DNA from: Cladochytrium replicatum
Taxonomy: Eukaryota; Chytridiomycota; Chytridiomycetes; Cladochytriales; Cladochytriaceae
Direction: 5' to 3'
DNA: 64,000 nucleotides
Assembly: GCA_025526935.1 (NCBI GenBank)
Contig: JAHLKD010000101.1
Coordinates: forward strand, 62,001-126,000
Part shown: one piece after another, positions 9,012-21,635 of the stretch
Layout of the letters: each line of letters begins with the position of its first letter
Position numbering within the stretch: the stretch's first letter is position 1
Position numbers and translations under genes: made by a program
The notes under the pieces: generated by a model
Told to the model about the DNA's origin: nothing
What the model saw: the letters and a program-made list of their open reading frames with translations, nothing else
Databases searched by the model: none

Positions 9012-12000
9012 ATGTTGCAGGAAACGCAGCGAGTCAGCCTTGGTACGCATGCTGTATGGTGTTTATCATTGCAATGGAATAAACAAACTGTTTCAATCAC
9101 CTTGGAAAAAGATATTCATGCGATAGGTGCAACTCCAGTCTCATGTCTATCGTTCGATCCGATTGAAGAGTTGCTGTGGTGCGGAAGTGATCAAGTGCGT
9201 TTACATTAAATATTGAATCATGCGAGCTTGAATTTGACGCTCGGGCTTTGGAAATGTCAGGGCCGGCTGGCGTCGCTCATTTCTGGCCCGAGGGGATTGC
9301 AACGATACACAAGCGTCAAGGGTCATCTTGGATCAGTACGACAAATATGGGCGAGCGAAAATGGAGTTCTATCAATTGGCGGGAACACTGTGCGTCACAG
9401 CGTGCGGCGAGGACTCGTGAATTGGAACCTGAGGTAGACTATCTCCGAGTTCAGAAGTTGTTTGACGCTTTTCATGTCGATCAAAAGCCTAGACCACGTA
9501 TCATCTGCTCTGTCAATGTACCCTGTCAGTGGGGGCTCTGATGTTCTTGTTGCTGGCCAATCGCATTCACTCTCGCTGATCAGCGTTCATCGTGGCACGC
9601 TATTGAAGCAGGTAAAATCGATTGTGTGGATCAAGAGGCGAAATGCTCAATTCCAAATATTTGAAGATGGACATTGAAGGGGATGTCGTGGTTATGAAAC
9701 AATCGCGTCTGGTGTGTTGCGGAACCACCACAGGGAGAGTCATGTTGAAAGATCCCCGCTCGTTTAATACCGAGCACGTCATTGAAGCGCACACTGGTAC
9801 GATCTCCGATATGGACGTAGTGGGGAACACCATTGTTACATGCGGCTTCAGTCAACGGTGATATACTAGCGGTGTCACTTTCGGTTGGTTTGGCACTAAT
9901 GAGTGTATGATCAAAAGGGCTGGCCAGATGGTCATTGATCCACTCGTCAAGATTTACGATATGCGAACTTTAAAGACACTTCCACCTGTCTCTTTCCCCG
10001 GCGGCCCTGCGCTGCTGAAATTCCACCCAAAGCTCACTTCAACCATTTACACTGCATCACAGTCAGGACAATTTCAGGTGTGCGACCTTGGAAATCCTTC
10101 TCAGAACGTGGAGTTTTATCAAGTATGCGTTTTCTTTTGTCTATTTCGAACGAGAACGCTGTCTCACAACGTTTTCGCTAGGTGGACCTGTCAGGGTATC
10201 TGACCGCTCTTGATATTTCTAGCTCTGGTGAAGTTCTCTCCTTTGGTGACTCGACGGGAGTGGTTCACTTGTGGACCGAGAAAAACGATGCAAAGATCAA
10301 CCCATACTCGAGGTCCTCTGAATTGCCGAGCCCAGCCGCCCCTGTCCCAAACATTCGAGTCACAGACGACAGGTAATCTCTATAGATCCCCCTGTTTGCG
10401 AACCGCACTGAATAGCAACAGCCCACTTTCGCTGATCGGAATGCCGTATTACAACTCACCACTTTTGTCTGGCTCCTGGGCAAATCTTACTTTTGAAGTG
10501 GGACGTGCACCACCACGTATTCCGCCAGAGGTGCTTCCCAACATGAAAATGATTCAATTCGTCGGATACGCGCCAAATCCTGGGAACTTTAAAAGAAACC
10601 AGCAACTCGTCCATTCACATCGGTCCCGCAAGAACTCGCACTTTGCACCGAAGTTTCGGTCAGAGCAGGAGCGCGAGAAGTACTTTGGCAAGAACGGGCA
10701 GGTCAGTCGAAGAAATAACCAAAAGTCCAACGCTCACGCTTTCTCTAGCTTACGTCGCAGGAAGACGTTGCGTCAGCTTATGCATCTTCCACATCTACAA
10801 ACAAAAATGGTGTTCCACGGTCGCATCGGAGAGTTGAAATCAAATACTCTCGGTTCGGCGTAGAAGACTTCGACTTTGGGTTCTACAACAAAACGCTCCA
10901 CGCTGGGCTGGAAACGCACATCCACAACTCTTATTGCAACTCCATGCTTCAGTCTCTCTTTTTTTGCGGCAGAGCAGCTCTTAGGGATCTTCTTGTGGCA
11001 CACGTACGCTCAGACTCTTGCAGTAAGGAGAGCTGCCTCAGCTGCGAGCTCGCTTGGTTGTTCTGCATGCTGGTGGATGCAAAGGGTTCAAACTGCCAGG
11101 CGTCGAACTTCCTCAAAGCTTTTAGCAGTGTTCCCGAAGGTATAGTCATCAAAGTCTGGCGAAGGTATCTGATGTTTTGGATCAGGAAACGCGTTGGAGC
11201 TATTTGAGCCTGATCCTCCCAATCCCATGACTTCATACTCGAGTTTGATACAAAAGTTTACACGCTTCATTCTTGAGCAGATGCATCAGGACCTCACAAC
11301 AGAGGCTGCTTCGCAACCAGCGGAGACCGGTGCACCTTCGAGTGTCAAAACCGTGACGCCCTTTCAGTCGCTTATGGGCATGAAAATAGAATCGACCAGT
11401 CGATGTAGCCAATGCCAAGATGAGGTGGTTCGGGACTTATCTCCGTTCGTCGTCGATTTAGCGTATCTGAGAAAAGTACGATTGCTAGTGATCCAAACCT
11501 TTTCTGTGACCGATTAGATGTACTTGCAGGGACAAACGAACAAAATTGCTTCGACTAAAGTTGAAACAAACAGCTCGCAGCCATCTTCGGGGCTGGGAGT
11601 GGTCACTAGTGCCCCAGGCTCTGGTAGTCATGCATCCAGCACTTTTTCGGAGGTGTTGTCGCAATCTCTTAGCAGAGAAACGACCACGAAGGCGTGGTGT
11701 GCAACCTGCAAGCGTTATACTTTCATAGCTCAGAGCAAGAGATTGCTGGATCTCCCGACCGTGGTTACTTTGAATGCAGACGCTACAACAGAAGAAGTTT
11801 CGGATTTTTGGAGAGCGGATTCGAATGGGAAACCATGGTTGCCTTTGAGGTTGAACATCTATTTGTACCCTGATATTGAACTAACACTCATGGGGTTCCA
11901 GGATTGGAATTTCTGTCGAGGACGGGTTAACGACAGTCGTGGAGGGAGATACCCTGCAGGAGCTTGAGACGCGGGGCTATGATCCTTCCAAGTTCGCCGT

Positions 12001-13668
12001 ATTCGATTTGAGTGTAAGAATCGGAATATTTGACTTGGAGTAAAGACCGAACCTCTGTTTCTAGTCGGTCGTTTTCGAGGTCCTGCATGATTCTGATCCC
12101 CCGCACCTTGTCGCACACGTGAATGGTGGGTGATTAAGAGACTCTTACTCCATGAGCTATTCTGATGTAGTCGACTAGTGCAAGAAGAAGATGGGATGCA
12201 ATGGTACCTTTTCAACGACTTCCTAGTTCAACCTGTGCAGATTTCGGAAGTTGCACGATTCGCGCGATGGAAAGTGAGAAAGATACTTATTTCCAAGCGA
12301 TGGAATGATTTATTAACCAGACTGAACGAAGGTACCTGCAGTTATACAGTTTACGCGAGTCGATTTAGAAACAGTTTTCCCGTCCATTCAAACCCCAAAA
12401 CATGGTGACCCATCCATCCTATTTGGGCAGAATATGGTTCTCAAGTAAGTTGTTGTGCTGTCTCTTTCTGTCTTCTTTGGGCAAGCATTGTGCTGAGTAT
12501 TGTTCGTCAGTCGTCGATCGGACTTCGTGACTCGATATGAGACCTTAATCCCAGAAGAGATTATTGGTCAAACAGGTTACCTCTGTGCCATCGACGCCGA
12601 GTTTATTGCACTCACAAAGGTGCCTGCCTCACCTAACGCTACGTAGGCAATTAAATAACAGATTTTCTGTCATTAGGAGGAGACAGAGATCCGAAGTGAT
12701 GGCACTCGACAGTTGGTACGACCCTCAAGGCTCAGCCTAGCGAGAGTCAGTGTGGTCAGGGGCGAAGGCGAAAAGGATGGTCTCCCGTTCATTGATGATT
12801 ATATCTACAACACCGAACCAATCGTGGACTATCTCACTGAATTTTCTGGCATCAAACGTCCCTGAGTGAAAATTGCGTTTCTGGAAGTTCAACTCACTTT
12901 ACTTGTTTAGCGGGAGATTTGGACCCTGTAACATCTACTTTCCCTTTGGTCAGACTCAAGGTATAAGCAGCTAATGCCTCATATGCAACCAGCTTTGATC
13001 AATTTGTTATCACCAGTCTGCCTACAGAAAGCTTCGCGCGCTGGTTGATATGGGGTGCATATTTGTTGGGCACGGCCTCAAAAAAGACTTCCGCACGATA
13101 AGCAAGTGCTCACGTTAGTGATTTGAGTTCTTCCATGCTGATTAGCACTACTAGACATTCTGGTTCCGCCAGAGCAAGTTATTGACACTGTAGATATATA
13201 CTTCCTCAAGAGTCGGCAAAGGTGAGGGCTTTGCTTGGTGTTGATAGCACTTCTCTTCATATATTGCAACTAGGAAATTGTCACTTCGATTCTTAGCATG
13301 GCGGGTGTTGAATCAAGACATCCAAACGGTGTCACACGACAGTATCGAAGACGCTCGCACGGTATGGCAATATTTTAAACTCATCATACAAGCTCTTTGA
13401 CGACCATTGTCAGGCACTTGCACTGTATAAGCGATACCTCGAGCTTTCTGAAGCAGGAACGTTTCAGAGCGTTTTGGAGGAGATATATGAAGATGGCCGA
13501 GCGTACAACTATCGGCCACCTCAGGCACAGAATTTGAGACTGAACAATGGGGTTCAATCTCAAGGCTATTCCACACCGGTTTATATTGGAGGAGTGCCGT
13601 CCTCTGTTGCAGAGTCGCGAACGACTTCACCAGGACCATCTCCACCAGGACCATCTCCACCACGATGA
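9012..13668 (+). CDS. PAN2: PAN2, catalytic subunit of the PAN2-PAN3 poly(A) deadenylase
   Basis: Multi-exon gene with the full PAN2 domain order. First comes an N-terminal WD40 propeller ([64 protein letters not shown]). The PAN3-binding linker follows ([10 protein letters not shown]). Then there is a ubiquitin-hydrolase-like domain ([20 protein letters not shown] and zinc-type CxxC pairs such as SRCSQCQ). Last is a DEDD exonuclease whose acidic residues are visible in [21 protein letters not shown] and [20 protein letters not shown]. In the cytoplasm the complex trims mRNA poly(A) tails early in decay. The tail after the nuclease ends in [13 protein letters not shown]. An apparent stop at 9435 is removed by a 54-nt intron (9434-9487), giving [12 protein letters not shown]. 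The start at 9012 is the first in-frame ATG, next to the XPD start. Confidence 0.92.
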
Positions 13669-13985
13669 CCAAATAAGGAAATAATAAATCTTTCAGTTGC
13701 TGGTCGCTAATTTTAATGCTGGTCTATTTTGGACGAACAAAAGCTGCGGTCAGTAACGCTCATATCGAACTGGTTAAGATCTTCTAATGGGGATGCAAAC
13801 GTTGCCGGTTCCATTTTTGGTGGTTGAAAAAAACATCAAAAATATTTCCCCCACACACTCGGCAATCTGAGAAACAATCGCATGGGGGATCCCCTGCCTC
13901 TGTGCTTGGTAGCTGCCCGGAATGAATAGAAAAATTAGAAGGATTCTGAAATTGACCCATCGCCGCTGACGAAGGCAGGCGATCA
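13669..13985. other. Spacer between PAN2 and methyltransferase copy 1
   Basis: About 300 nt without a convincing coding pattern. It may hold the lost first exon and promoter of methyltransferase copy 1. Confidence 0.4.
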
Positions 13986-15668
13986 CGGTAAAAACTGAGG
14001 CGGTCAGATCGTTCATCCAAATCACAAACTTCCTCGGTGCAACGCCGTCTCTCCGAAGACGTTCCAGAAACCTCCCCCGAGTATGTCAGTTTCCATGATT
14101 CCGACGAGGATTTGCGCACATACCACTCAGATCCAGTGAGGATGAAAGCAATTCATGCGGGTTTAATCCTCATAGACCTCTTACTCCCAACGATGATTTC
14201 GGAAGAACTCTCCTTATGTGCTTCCGGTAACTATGCCGTTTTCGCTGCGATTCTTTCATCTCATCCCTCTAACCATAGGATGACGTGATGGAACGTACGT
14301 AATGAATCTTTTCGGCGTTTCACAAATTGAAAATTAGTCCCCTTCTGGGTCATCAACAGGAGTCCCTGTCGAGGTTCACCCGCAAGTGATCTTCAATCTA
14401 CCTCACCATGTTCTGGACTTCACAGCGGGACCCAGCAAAAAACATGGACGGGATGACGATGCTGGTCAGGCAGGACCATCCTCCTCATCAAAGCTGACCA
14501 AACCTACACTTGACCAAAAAGGTGGCTCGTGGTCTAGGAAATCGATTAAATATGCAACATATTTTAGCTCGGATGGTAACCAAGTACGTGTTTCCAAAAC
14601 GTTGGCAGAATGTGAACTTATCCATTATTTCCCAACAATATGTGGAAACAACTACCGTTTTGTTCCTAAGGGGGTACAATTGACTGTGAAATTCTCGAAG
14701 GGATCAATGCTAACCTTAGTTTTTGACTTCCAGTTGCGGAACTGCTATATGTGAGTCAAACTCAATGCGCTTCTGAGTTTATGTTCACAAACATTTAAGG
14801 GCTCTCAGAAATGTACAGAGACTTTCCTAGAGGAGAGTACCATGGAGTTGTAAGCTGAAGTCCTGTATGAGTTCCAATTAATTTCCATGTTTTCTTCGGT
14901 AATTTTGGATTCAAAACGCCAGAGTAATGTGAAGCCTCGGCGCACAAATCACTCTGATGCGGGCAAACGTTCTTGAACGGCTCCCTTGTAGTCTATAGTA
15001 CTCCAAAGAATCATGATCGTAAATCGAATTCAATTCCAGACCCGGACAACACTTTCGATTATGGTATCTATATTCGCTGGTTTTTGAAATTGCAAAGGCT
15101 TCATTTTTTGTTTTATCCCATAGTCCACCAACAGGCCTTGATTGCGGGAATTCCTTCCAGTATTTGGCCACAGGTTATCGCCGAACTTATTCGCGTGCTC
15201 AAACCTGGTCGATATCTGGATTTATCGAGGGTAAGCCATATCATATCTGGTATCTGGTTTCATTGTTCCTAGACACTGCCCAATCAGGCGGATCCATTGC
15301 CGTTAATGGCTCCGACACCAAGGGCAGAGCATTTCCACGAGATAATCGAGACAATGTTCTAAGCACGAGATCTTGACTTTCGAAAGGTATGATGGAATCA
15401 CCAGTTTAGATTGACGGTTGAATCCTTATATCTACCATATGAGCTGCGATCAATGGTCGGGCAAAATCCTCATCTCACCAGCATTCGTGCAATTCGACGA
15501 ACTGTACCCATTGGATGGGAAAGCAAAATTGGAGATGTCCTTCGACATGACTTCCGGATTGCGTCTGGCTCCTCATTACGATCTTTTGTCACAACAGCGA
15601 CAGGTTTATCGCCTGAAGAATGGGAGAAGCTTGTCGAAGGCGTACTACATGACTATCTTTTTCATTAG
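13986..15668 (+). pseudogene. SAM-dependent methyltransferase, decayed tandem copy 1
   Basis: Aligns by eye, exon by exon, to the neighbouring copy at 16063-17774. The shared N-terminal block is RLSEDVPETSPEYVSF then DEDLRTYHSDP. Later blocks are GLSEMYRDFP-like, DPDNTFDYG, IPSSIWPQVIAELIRVLKP, and finally LTSIRAIRRTVPIGWESKIG and TATGLSPEEWEKLVEGVL. Compared with copy 2 it lacks the SAM-binding motif I (copy 2 has GMKVLDVGCGT). The AG acceptor before GNNYRFVPK is lost. An in-frame TAA (15360-15362) replaces the Lys codon in the MFKAR block. These make an active enzyme unlikely. The family resembles the LaeA/TAM-like methyltransferases common in fungi. Substrate unknown. Confidence 0.7.
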
Positions 15669-16062
15669 TGCAGTAAATATAATCTTTTGAAATCATCCAA
15701 ACTGGCATAACGTTTGTTCCGAGTTGATTAGAACAACTGGGTAAAATCTGTGGCGGTTGTTGACATTATTGTACATTTTTGCAGTTTATTTTGACATTTT
15801 CTGGAGCTGACGAAACTGGAATGAAAGGCTACATCAGCAACCACTGGGATCTTGGGTGATAAATTTGCCTTTGATTCAATTGGACACACATATCGGCTCT
15901 TCACTGCCATGATTACTTTGAAAAGCTCGATTAGAAAGGTTAGTGCATATTTTTTATCATTATTTTTATTACACACAGATGGCAAAGTGTCAAATTTCTT
16001 CATCGTGCACACATTTCCCAACACCAAACTTATCCACCTTCTTTCAGCTTGAATCCAACTAA
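15669..16062. other. Spacer between the two methyltransferase copies
   Basis: AT-rich, about 390 nt. No gene or repeat is convincing. Confidence 0.4.
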
Positions 16063-17774
16063 ATGGGATCGTCTTCCTCTACTCTAGGTAATCTCTCAGA
16101 GCCATAAAAAGCAGTTGAGCTCATGCTCAAATCGATGCAGCTGAGGAAGGGGTTCGGCCGCGATTGAATTTGAAGCGGTTTCGTTCTACGACTTCTCAAT
16201 CCTCCTCCATCCGTCGTCGGTTTTCGGATGACGTCCCAGAAAACTCTCCCGAATTTGTTAGCTTCAGTGATTTTGATGAGGACCTGCGCACTTACCACTC
16301 AGATCCGGTGAGCCAAGCAGTAAGTCGTGTAACTGAAACATACTCAATTCCGGCGGACTATTCTCAGAGTTCTCCTTACGTACTTCCGGTAGGCTCGGGA
16401 TAATAAATTCATAGCAGTCCACCTATAAAGAAATTCATGTTTTGTAGGATGATGTGATGGAGGGTATTCCTCAGTCTTGACGGAATCACACAATCTAATA
16501 GAATTGGGACTAAGGGAATCGATTGAACATGCAACACCACTTGATTCGCATGGTGTTTAAGTATGTAATTTTCAGTAACCCGATTTGACAGTGACTGAAC
16601 TTCTTATGTCGCAGCGGAAACAACCATCAATTCGTTCCTAAGGAGCAACTCGAACGAGGCATGAAGGTCTTGGACGTGGGGTACACATCGATTGAGAACT
16701 TTTGAGACTTGTCATCTCTAATAACTTTTTTTTCTGCTCCAGATGCGGAACGGCAATATGTGAGTCCGCTCCATCCTTGGAAATTCTGTCTTATCGTTCT
16801 TCAGGGCTCTCCGAGATGTACAGAGACTTTCCGACTGGAGAGTACCATGGCGTCGTAAGTTGATTATTCAAGAAGTCTAGCCTCATTACTCAAAACACTG
16901 CAAGGACATCACAACAACGGCATGGTCAGATGTTTTTCTTCGGTAAGCTGTCAATTTCGGCAGCGAGAACCAGATTTACTAACAAAGTTTTCGACAGACT
17001 TGGCGCACAGATTAGCTTGATCCGTGCAAACGTGCTCGAACGATTACCGTGTAAGAGGACTTAAAACTTATGTGCCCTGTTCGACTGACAACGATTAATG
17101 ACAGACCCGGACAACACTTTTGACTACGGTAGTCATGCAAGTGCGTTTTTATGATGAATAATTCTCACCTGCATTCGTAAGTGCACCAGCAGGCCCTTAT
17201 CGCGGGCATTCCTTCCAACATGTGGCCACAAGTAATTTCCGAGTTAGTTCGAGTGCTAAAACCCGGTGGATATCTGGATTTGAGCGAGGTAAACCAGGTA
17301 GACCATCGTCCCTGTATCATCTGAAACTTTTGCACAAGGCAGACCCATTGCCACTAATGGCCCCAACCCCCAGGGCTGAACGATTCCACGAGATGATCGA
17401 GAACATGTTCAAGGCACGAAATCTTGATTTCCGAAAAGGTGAGATCGGAAGATTGTGCTCTTGGTGTGGAGACGTGGTTATCAATTCTATGCTTAGCATA
17501 CGAGTTGCGCGCACTAGTGGGCCAGAACCTCGATCTCACCAGCATTCGTGCAATGCGACGAACTGTACCGATCGGTTGGGACAGCAAGATTGGAGATGTC
17601 CTCCGACATGATCTCCGCCTTTTATTTGGGAAATCCATGCAGTCGTTCGCGACCAGTTCGACCGGGTTGGCGGCCTGTGAGTGGGAGAAGCTTGTCGATG
17701 GTGTCCTAGAAGATTATGCCGCTGGCCAGTCGTTCATAAATGCGGTAAGTGCTGCGGTTGAGGATAATTTTTAG
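16063..17774 (+). CDS. SAM-dependent methyltransferase, tandem copy 2 (LaeA/TAM-like)
   Basis: Several short exons. The proposed start is MGSSSSTL at 16063, followed by RRRFSDDVPENSPEFVSF and DEDLRTYHSDP. Then comes FVPKEQLERGMKVLDVG spliced to CGTAI, the class-I methyltransferase motif I that binds SAM. Further blocks are GLSEMYRDFPTGEYHGV, LGAQISLIRANVLERLP, PDNTFDYG, IPSNMWPQVISELVRVLKPG then YLDLSEV, and the C-terminal LTSIRAMRRTVPIGWDSK. The core fold is therefore kept, unlike copy 1. The exon joining the N-terminal block to FVPKE is hard to read (SIEHATPLDSHGV runs into a stop at a possible donor), so this copy may also be damaged at that point. The substrate is unknown. Confidence 0.6.
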
Positions 17775-18860
17775 CTCGGATAACCTGTTTCGATTCCGAA
17801 GTTCCGGGTTGGGGCGAGAAAGATAGCATGATCCAGGAAGTTAGCAACTGCCGTAGCTTCTCTGTACCGTTGGAATATCGCTTAAAAAGAAAAATTTTTT
17901 TCTGCTGAATCGTCGAAAAGGAAGTCCAAGCTCCTTTCTTCTATGGCGGGTGCTGGTGGTCGTGGGACACAAATCACAAAAAAAATTTATCAAATGCCGA
18001 CCACACAGGGCATAGATTTGCTACACGAGCAATATTTTAGATTCATTCGTATGGGCTCGCCGTTGCGGACCTTCCGGAAAACGGGTTGGCTGTTTGGAAC
18101 AAGATCCGGTCAGGACAGTGTACATGTCTACATTGGCGGCCAAATAGCACAAGTAACAAGAGCACACTACAGGTGGATAAGAGCTTAGTGGAATCGTGGA
18201 TGAGTTTGAGTGTTTAATCAATCAACTGTTCAGATCTTCGCAATCTACGTCTGAAAATACCTTCTCTCCATTGAAAATTCGAAGTCCTAGCCTCTATAAC
18301 TGAGCCTCGATGGACGGTCGATATTGTGCTAGCGCAGACAATCTTTGCAGCGTTCCCTTTGTGTCTTGCCGGAAAACCTTCATTTCCGTTCATTATTGAT
18401 TCGAAGTGCTAAAAAGCTTGGCACAGGATGACGTAAAGGAAGGCATGCGTCTCAACAAGTAACCCAGCTCATTCAACAAGCCTTCAAGTTGGAAGAGTCT
18501 TTGTGAATCCCGACTCATCAATACTTTACATTGGGTCAGTTTCTGGTCGATCCCACATACGCCTTTTGAGATCAATATTTTGGATGTTGGTGAGAATTTT
18601 CTTGTCACTCGTGGGAATCTGATCTGACATTCTTTCGAATTGGATGTGGAACTGCCATCTGTGATAACAGAAATGAGTCGACGACAGCCAGATGTTGAGC
18701 TTGCTTTCTAGGGCTTTCTGAGTTATGCCAAGGTTTTCATCGCTCAATTTTACGGTGTAGTACGTACGCTTCTTCTGGGACAGGAATAGATAAGGTCCTA
18801 ATGTTTGGGTATGCCAAGACATTACCATTTCGTCATTGGCAGATGTTTCCTGCCGTATTG
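17775..18860. other. Intergenic, about 1.1 kb, no gene recognised
   Basis: Short open frames exist (for example 17943-18188) but lack codon pattern or recognisable motifs. The missing 5' half of the SDR remnant might have lain here, but I cannot see it. Confidence 0.4.
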
Positions 18861-18868
18861 TTTCTGCA

Positions 18869-19317
18869 ACTTTCCATTACGTCGGCAGCCAACTCCAAGT
18901 TAGATTACCAACGTCAGCTGCGAAAGTAATTCGCATACCTCATTGTTAGCTTCATGCGGCTGCCGCGAAAGCCGGTGTAGATGCAATCACCAGGACGCTT
19001 GCCGTCGAGTGGGGTGCACGGAATCAGGGTTAGCACCATCTCCCCGGGTCCAATTGCGGGAACTATTGGGATGGAAAAGCCGTCGTCGGACGGGAAGTTC
19101 GAGGACGCGATCACGGCCAACGTGCCGCTGAAACGATGTGGTAACAAAGTGATGGATTGCGTTTATTGCTTCTTTATTAATGATGTATGAATTCAGGAAC
19201 AATCTTGGATATCGAGCACGCCACCACCCTGTACCTCGCTTCGCTGCATCCTATGTTAGTGGTGCTGTGTTGGTTGTGGATGGTGGGTTTTGGTTGGCAA
19301 GGGGTGGGGTTGGTCAA
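18869..19317 (+). pseudogene. Short-chain dehydrogenase remnant, 2,4-dienoyl-CoA reductase-like
   Basis: Only the C-terminal half is recognisable: TLHYVGSQLQV, then AAKAGVDAITRTLAVEWGAR, VSTISPGPIAGTIGMEKP, ILDIEHATTLYLAS and YVSGAVLVVDGGFWLA. These match the C-terminus of peroxisomal 2,4-dienoyl-CoA reductase, which acts in beta-oxidation of unsaturated fatty acids. The frame shifts between EWGAR and VSTISPGP near 19020 and again between LAS and YVSG near 19245. The N-terminal cofactor half (TGxxxGIG) is absent. One apparently normal intron (about 19140-19197) is retained. Dead fragment. Confidence 0.75.
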
Positions 19318-19481
19318 GATGAATCGCAATAGAGAGGAAAATTGTGACGTAGTGCTTCCCGATTTATGAAAATAACACAAATGAAACATGTGAAATCGAT
19401 TCCGCAGGTCGTGATTGGCCTAACTTTGCCGTGATAGCTGAACAGGAGAGAAATCATATATCAGGCTGAGCATTCAGCAGA

Positions 19482-20753
19482 ATGCAGGTCAATCCCGTGA
19501 ACTCCGTGAGCACCCATCTTAATTTGACCCTGACAAACCCTGCCGGGAATCTCGCAGATGTTGGATATGCCTCCACGGGTTCATGATCGTATGTGCTGGT
19601 GAGGAGCGATGACACCAAACAAATTTATTCCTTGATGCTGTTAGATTCGTAGCTCTGGTCTTCTTTATGATCCCAGGACTGGCTCTTCTCTACTCCGGTC
19701 TCTCCAGAAGCAAGAATGCATTATCAATGATGCTGATTTGTGTTGCCGCCGCATCCATAGTTATGGTTCAAGTAAGTGCAAGAATAGATGTTGAGAACAG
19801 CTCTCGCTGATCGTGTATCCGTGGCTTTTCGCATTAGTGGGTGATCTGGTAAGTAAATTAACCAGATGTGACAAACATCATCTTATCAGTCAATTCAGGG
19901 GATTCTCACTTGCATTCTCGGAGACAGGATCAGTCTTCATCGGTGACTGTGCCTGGTGCGGAATGACCGTGATCGGCTCTCAAGCAGCAGTGACACTCAC
20001 AACCTGGGTCCCGGTGGTCGCCTTTGCATTGTACCAGCTCATGTTTGCGGCGATCACTCCAGCCATCATCTTTAGCTCTCCTGCTGAGCGAATGAACATG
20101 ATCCCAGCGATGCCTTTTGTCTTTATATGGTCCACGGTGGTTTACGACGTCGTTGCGTATTGGTAACATTCACGATCACTATCATCACGCTCTCTTGTTA
20201 GCTTAAATAAAATTTCAAGGACTCGCTAGCCTCGATAGAACTGCAATTGATGGTGGATGGCTTGATGTATGTTGATGTGGTTGGCTTCCCTTACTACATG
20301 GTTGACCGCTTTGCAATAAAGGGAAACTTCATCCAGCTCGGATATCAACTTGCAGGAACTGCCGCTATTGCAGTATGGTCCTTTGGTATCTCGTATGTGA
20401 TATTGAGCGTCCTAAACTTAGTCCCTGGTCTTCGTTTGCGTGTTTATGAGGTACTTAGAACAAAATGGCTTCATGATTGACATTGACTAGTTTCATGAAG
20501 GAATCTGAGCTGTTGGGTCTAGATGTCTCGCACATGTATGATGACTACCCAAAGTATTCTTTTCGAGAACAAAAAGATTAATGCGTGCTGATCATGTAGG
20601 GGCGAGCAGATGTTTGAGTTCGCGACTCTTGCCGATCTTCGAGCGGATCGATTGAGCCTGGAGAAAAGCACTGGTGCTCCCACGGAAGAGAAGAAAAAGC
20701 AGAAGCAACCAGCCTATCCGCCTCCTGAAGCATCTGGATCGTCATCCACTTAA
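19482..20753 (+). pseudogene. Ammonium transporter (Amt/Mep), internal segment deleted
   Basis: Starts MQVNPVNSVSTHLN at 19482. Family blocks follow: FMIPGLALLYSGLSRSKNAL (TM1-2), WVIW|GFSLAFSETGSVFIGD (TM3, with an 11-nt microexon), and ITPAIIFSSPAERMN then YDVVAYW (TM4-5). The next exon jumps to SLDRTAIDGGWLD|GNFIQLGYQLAG then NLVPGLRLR, the last TM helix and C-terminal tail (GLDVSHMYDD), ending PEASGSSST at 20753. In Amt/Mep proteins roughly 200 residues lie between those blocks, including pore helices with the conserved His pair. Here the gap is under 70 nt (20164-20230) and ends in no clean splice, so the pore is lost. The plasma-membrane transporter is therefore probably non-functional. 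Family identity is secure. Confidence 0.8.
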
Positions 20754-21635
20754 ATATTTTCCAAAATTCCTTCTTTTAAAGAATTATGTATGTCCAAATA
20801 ATGGGCAACCAACACGAACTAGTCCGGCCCAAAATGCAAACTCATAATTAGTTCCAACTCTGCTGCCACAACCGGAAGTGCTCGCGGGCAATCTATTGTG
20901 TGATGGAAAATGGCTCGTTGGGAAGGTATAGAAAATGCTCATTTCTATTCGATCCTCAAAACTTACTTCGATCAAGATGTGTTAGAGCAAACCACTTGAT
21001 GTGATGCCTGCACTTCATCCAAAACCTTTGGCCGAAATCAAAGTACGACCCTCAGCTAGCCCGGCGGATGCTGCTCCAGTGAAGGACGAAACAAAGATTG
21101 GCAAAGTCCCCTTTAAAACTGGAATCGCGCATTAAGGCAGAAGGGAATAGAAACCGTGTCTACCTGCACAGTTGATTTGACGGACGAGGAGAACGGAGCG
21201 ACCCAGCGACGAAAGCGCAGGGATCAAATAGATTCACCAATCGTAATTTATTGATCTTTAACCAGTGACGTTGACGAATCTCCATGATGTGAGCGGATTT
21301 GTATCGGGGTGTATCTTGCGTTTACGAACGTATAAATGTAAAGAGGGGACCCTTCTATGGACACACTTGTCAAGAATTACATTTTTTGCTGTTGCTTCTG
21401 CTGGCGATGGGCGAGGATGCACCCAGAACGAAAGAAGATGTAACCAGTCTATTCTCTGGCAGGCTATAACAATATCGCTATCTCGATTAGAATAACACAT
21501 GTAAAGATCCATGTGCGCGAAGATCTCAATTCTATTGATGTTTTACTAAGTCTACCGATTTTCTATCGAGAACTTAGATAAAACAAATATGTTATGCCTG
21601 AATGTGAAACTAGTCTCCCAAGCTTGCCCAAAAAA
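20754..21635. other. Intergenic, about 0.9 kb
   Basis: Contains a 43-codon frame from the ATG at 21004 to 21135 (MPALHPKPLAEIKVRPSASP...), unrecognised and probably not a gene. Otherwise nothing is seen. Confidence 0.35.

Noticed and set aside
9434-9454. A possible 21-nt ultra-short intron in PAN2
   Set aside because: The acceptor 33 nt further on (AAAAG at 9487) gives a normal 54-nt intron in the same frame and a better protein join, [12 protein letters not shown].
17943-18188. 81-aa frame MAGAGGRGTQITKK
   Set aside because: No homology, no splice context and mixed composition; probably chance.
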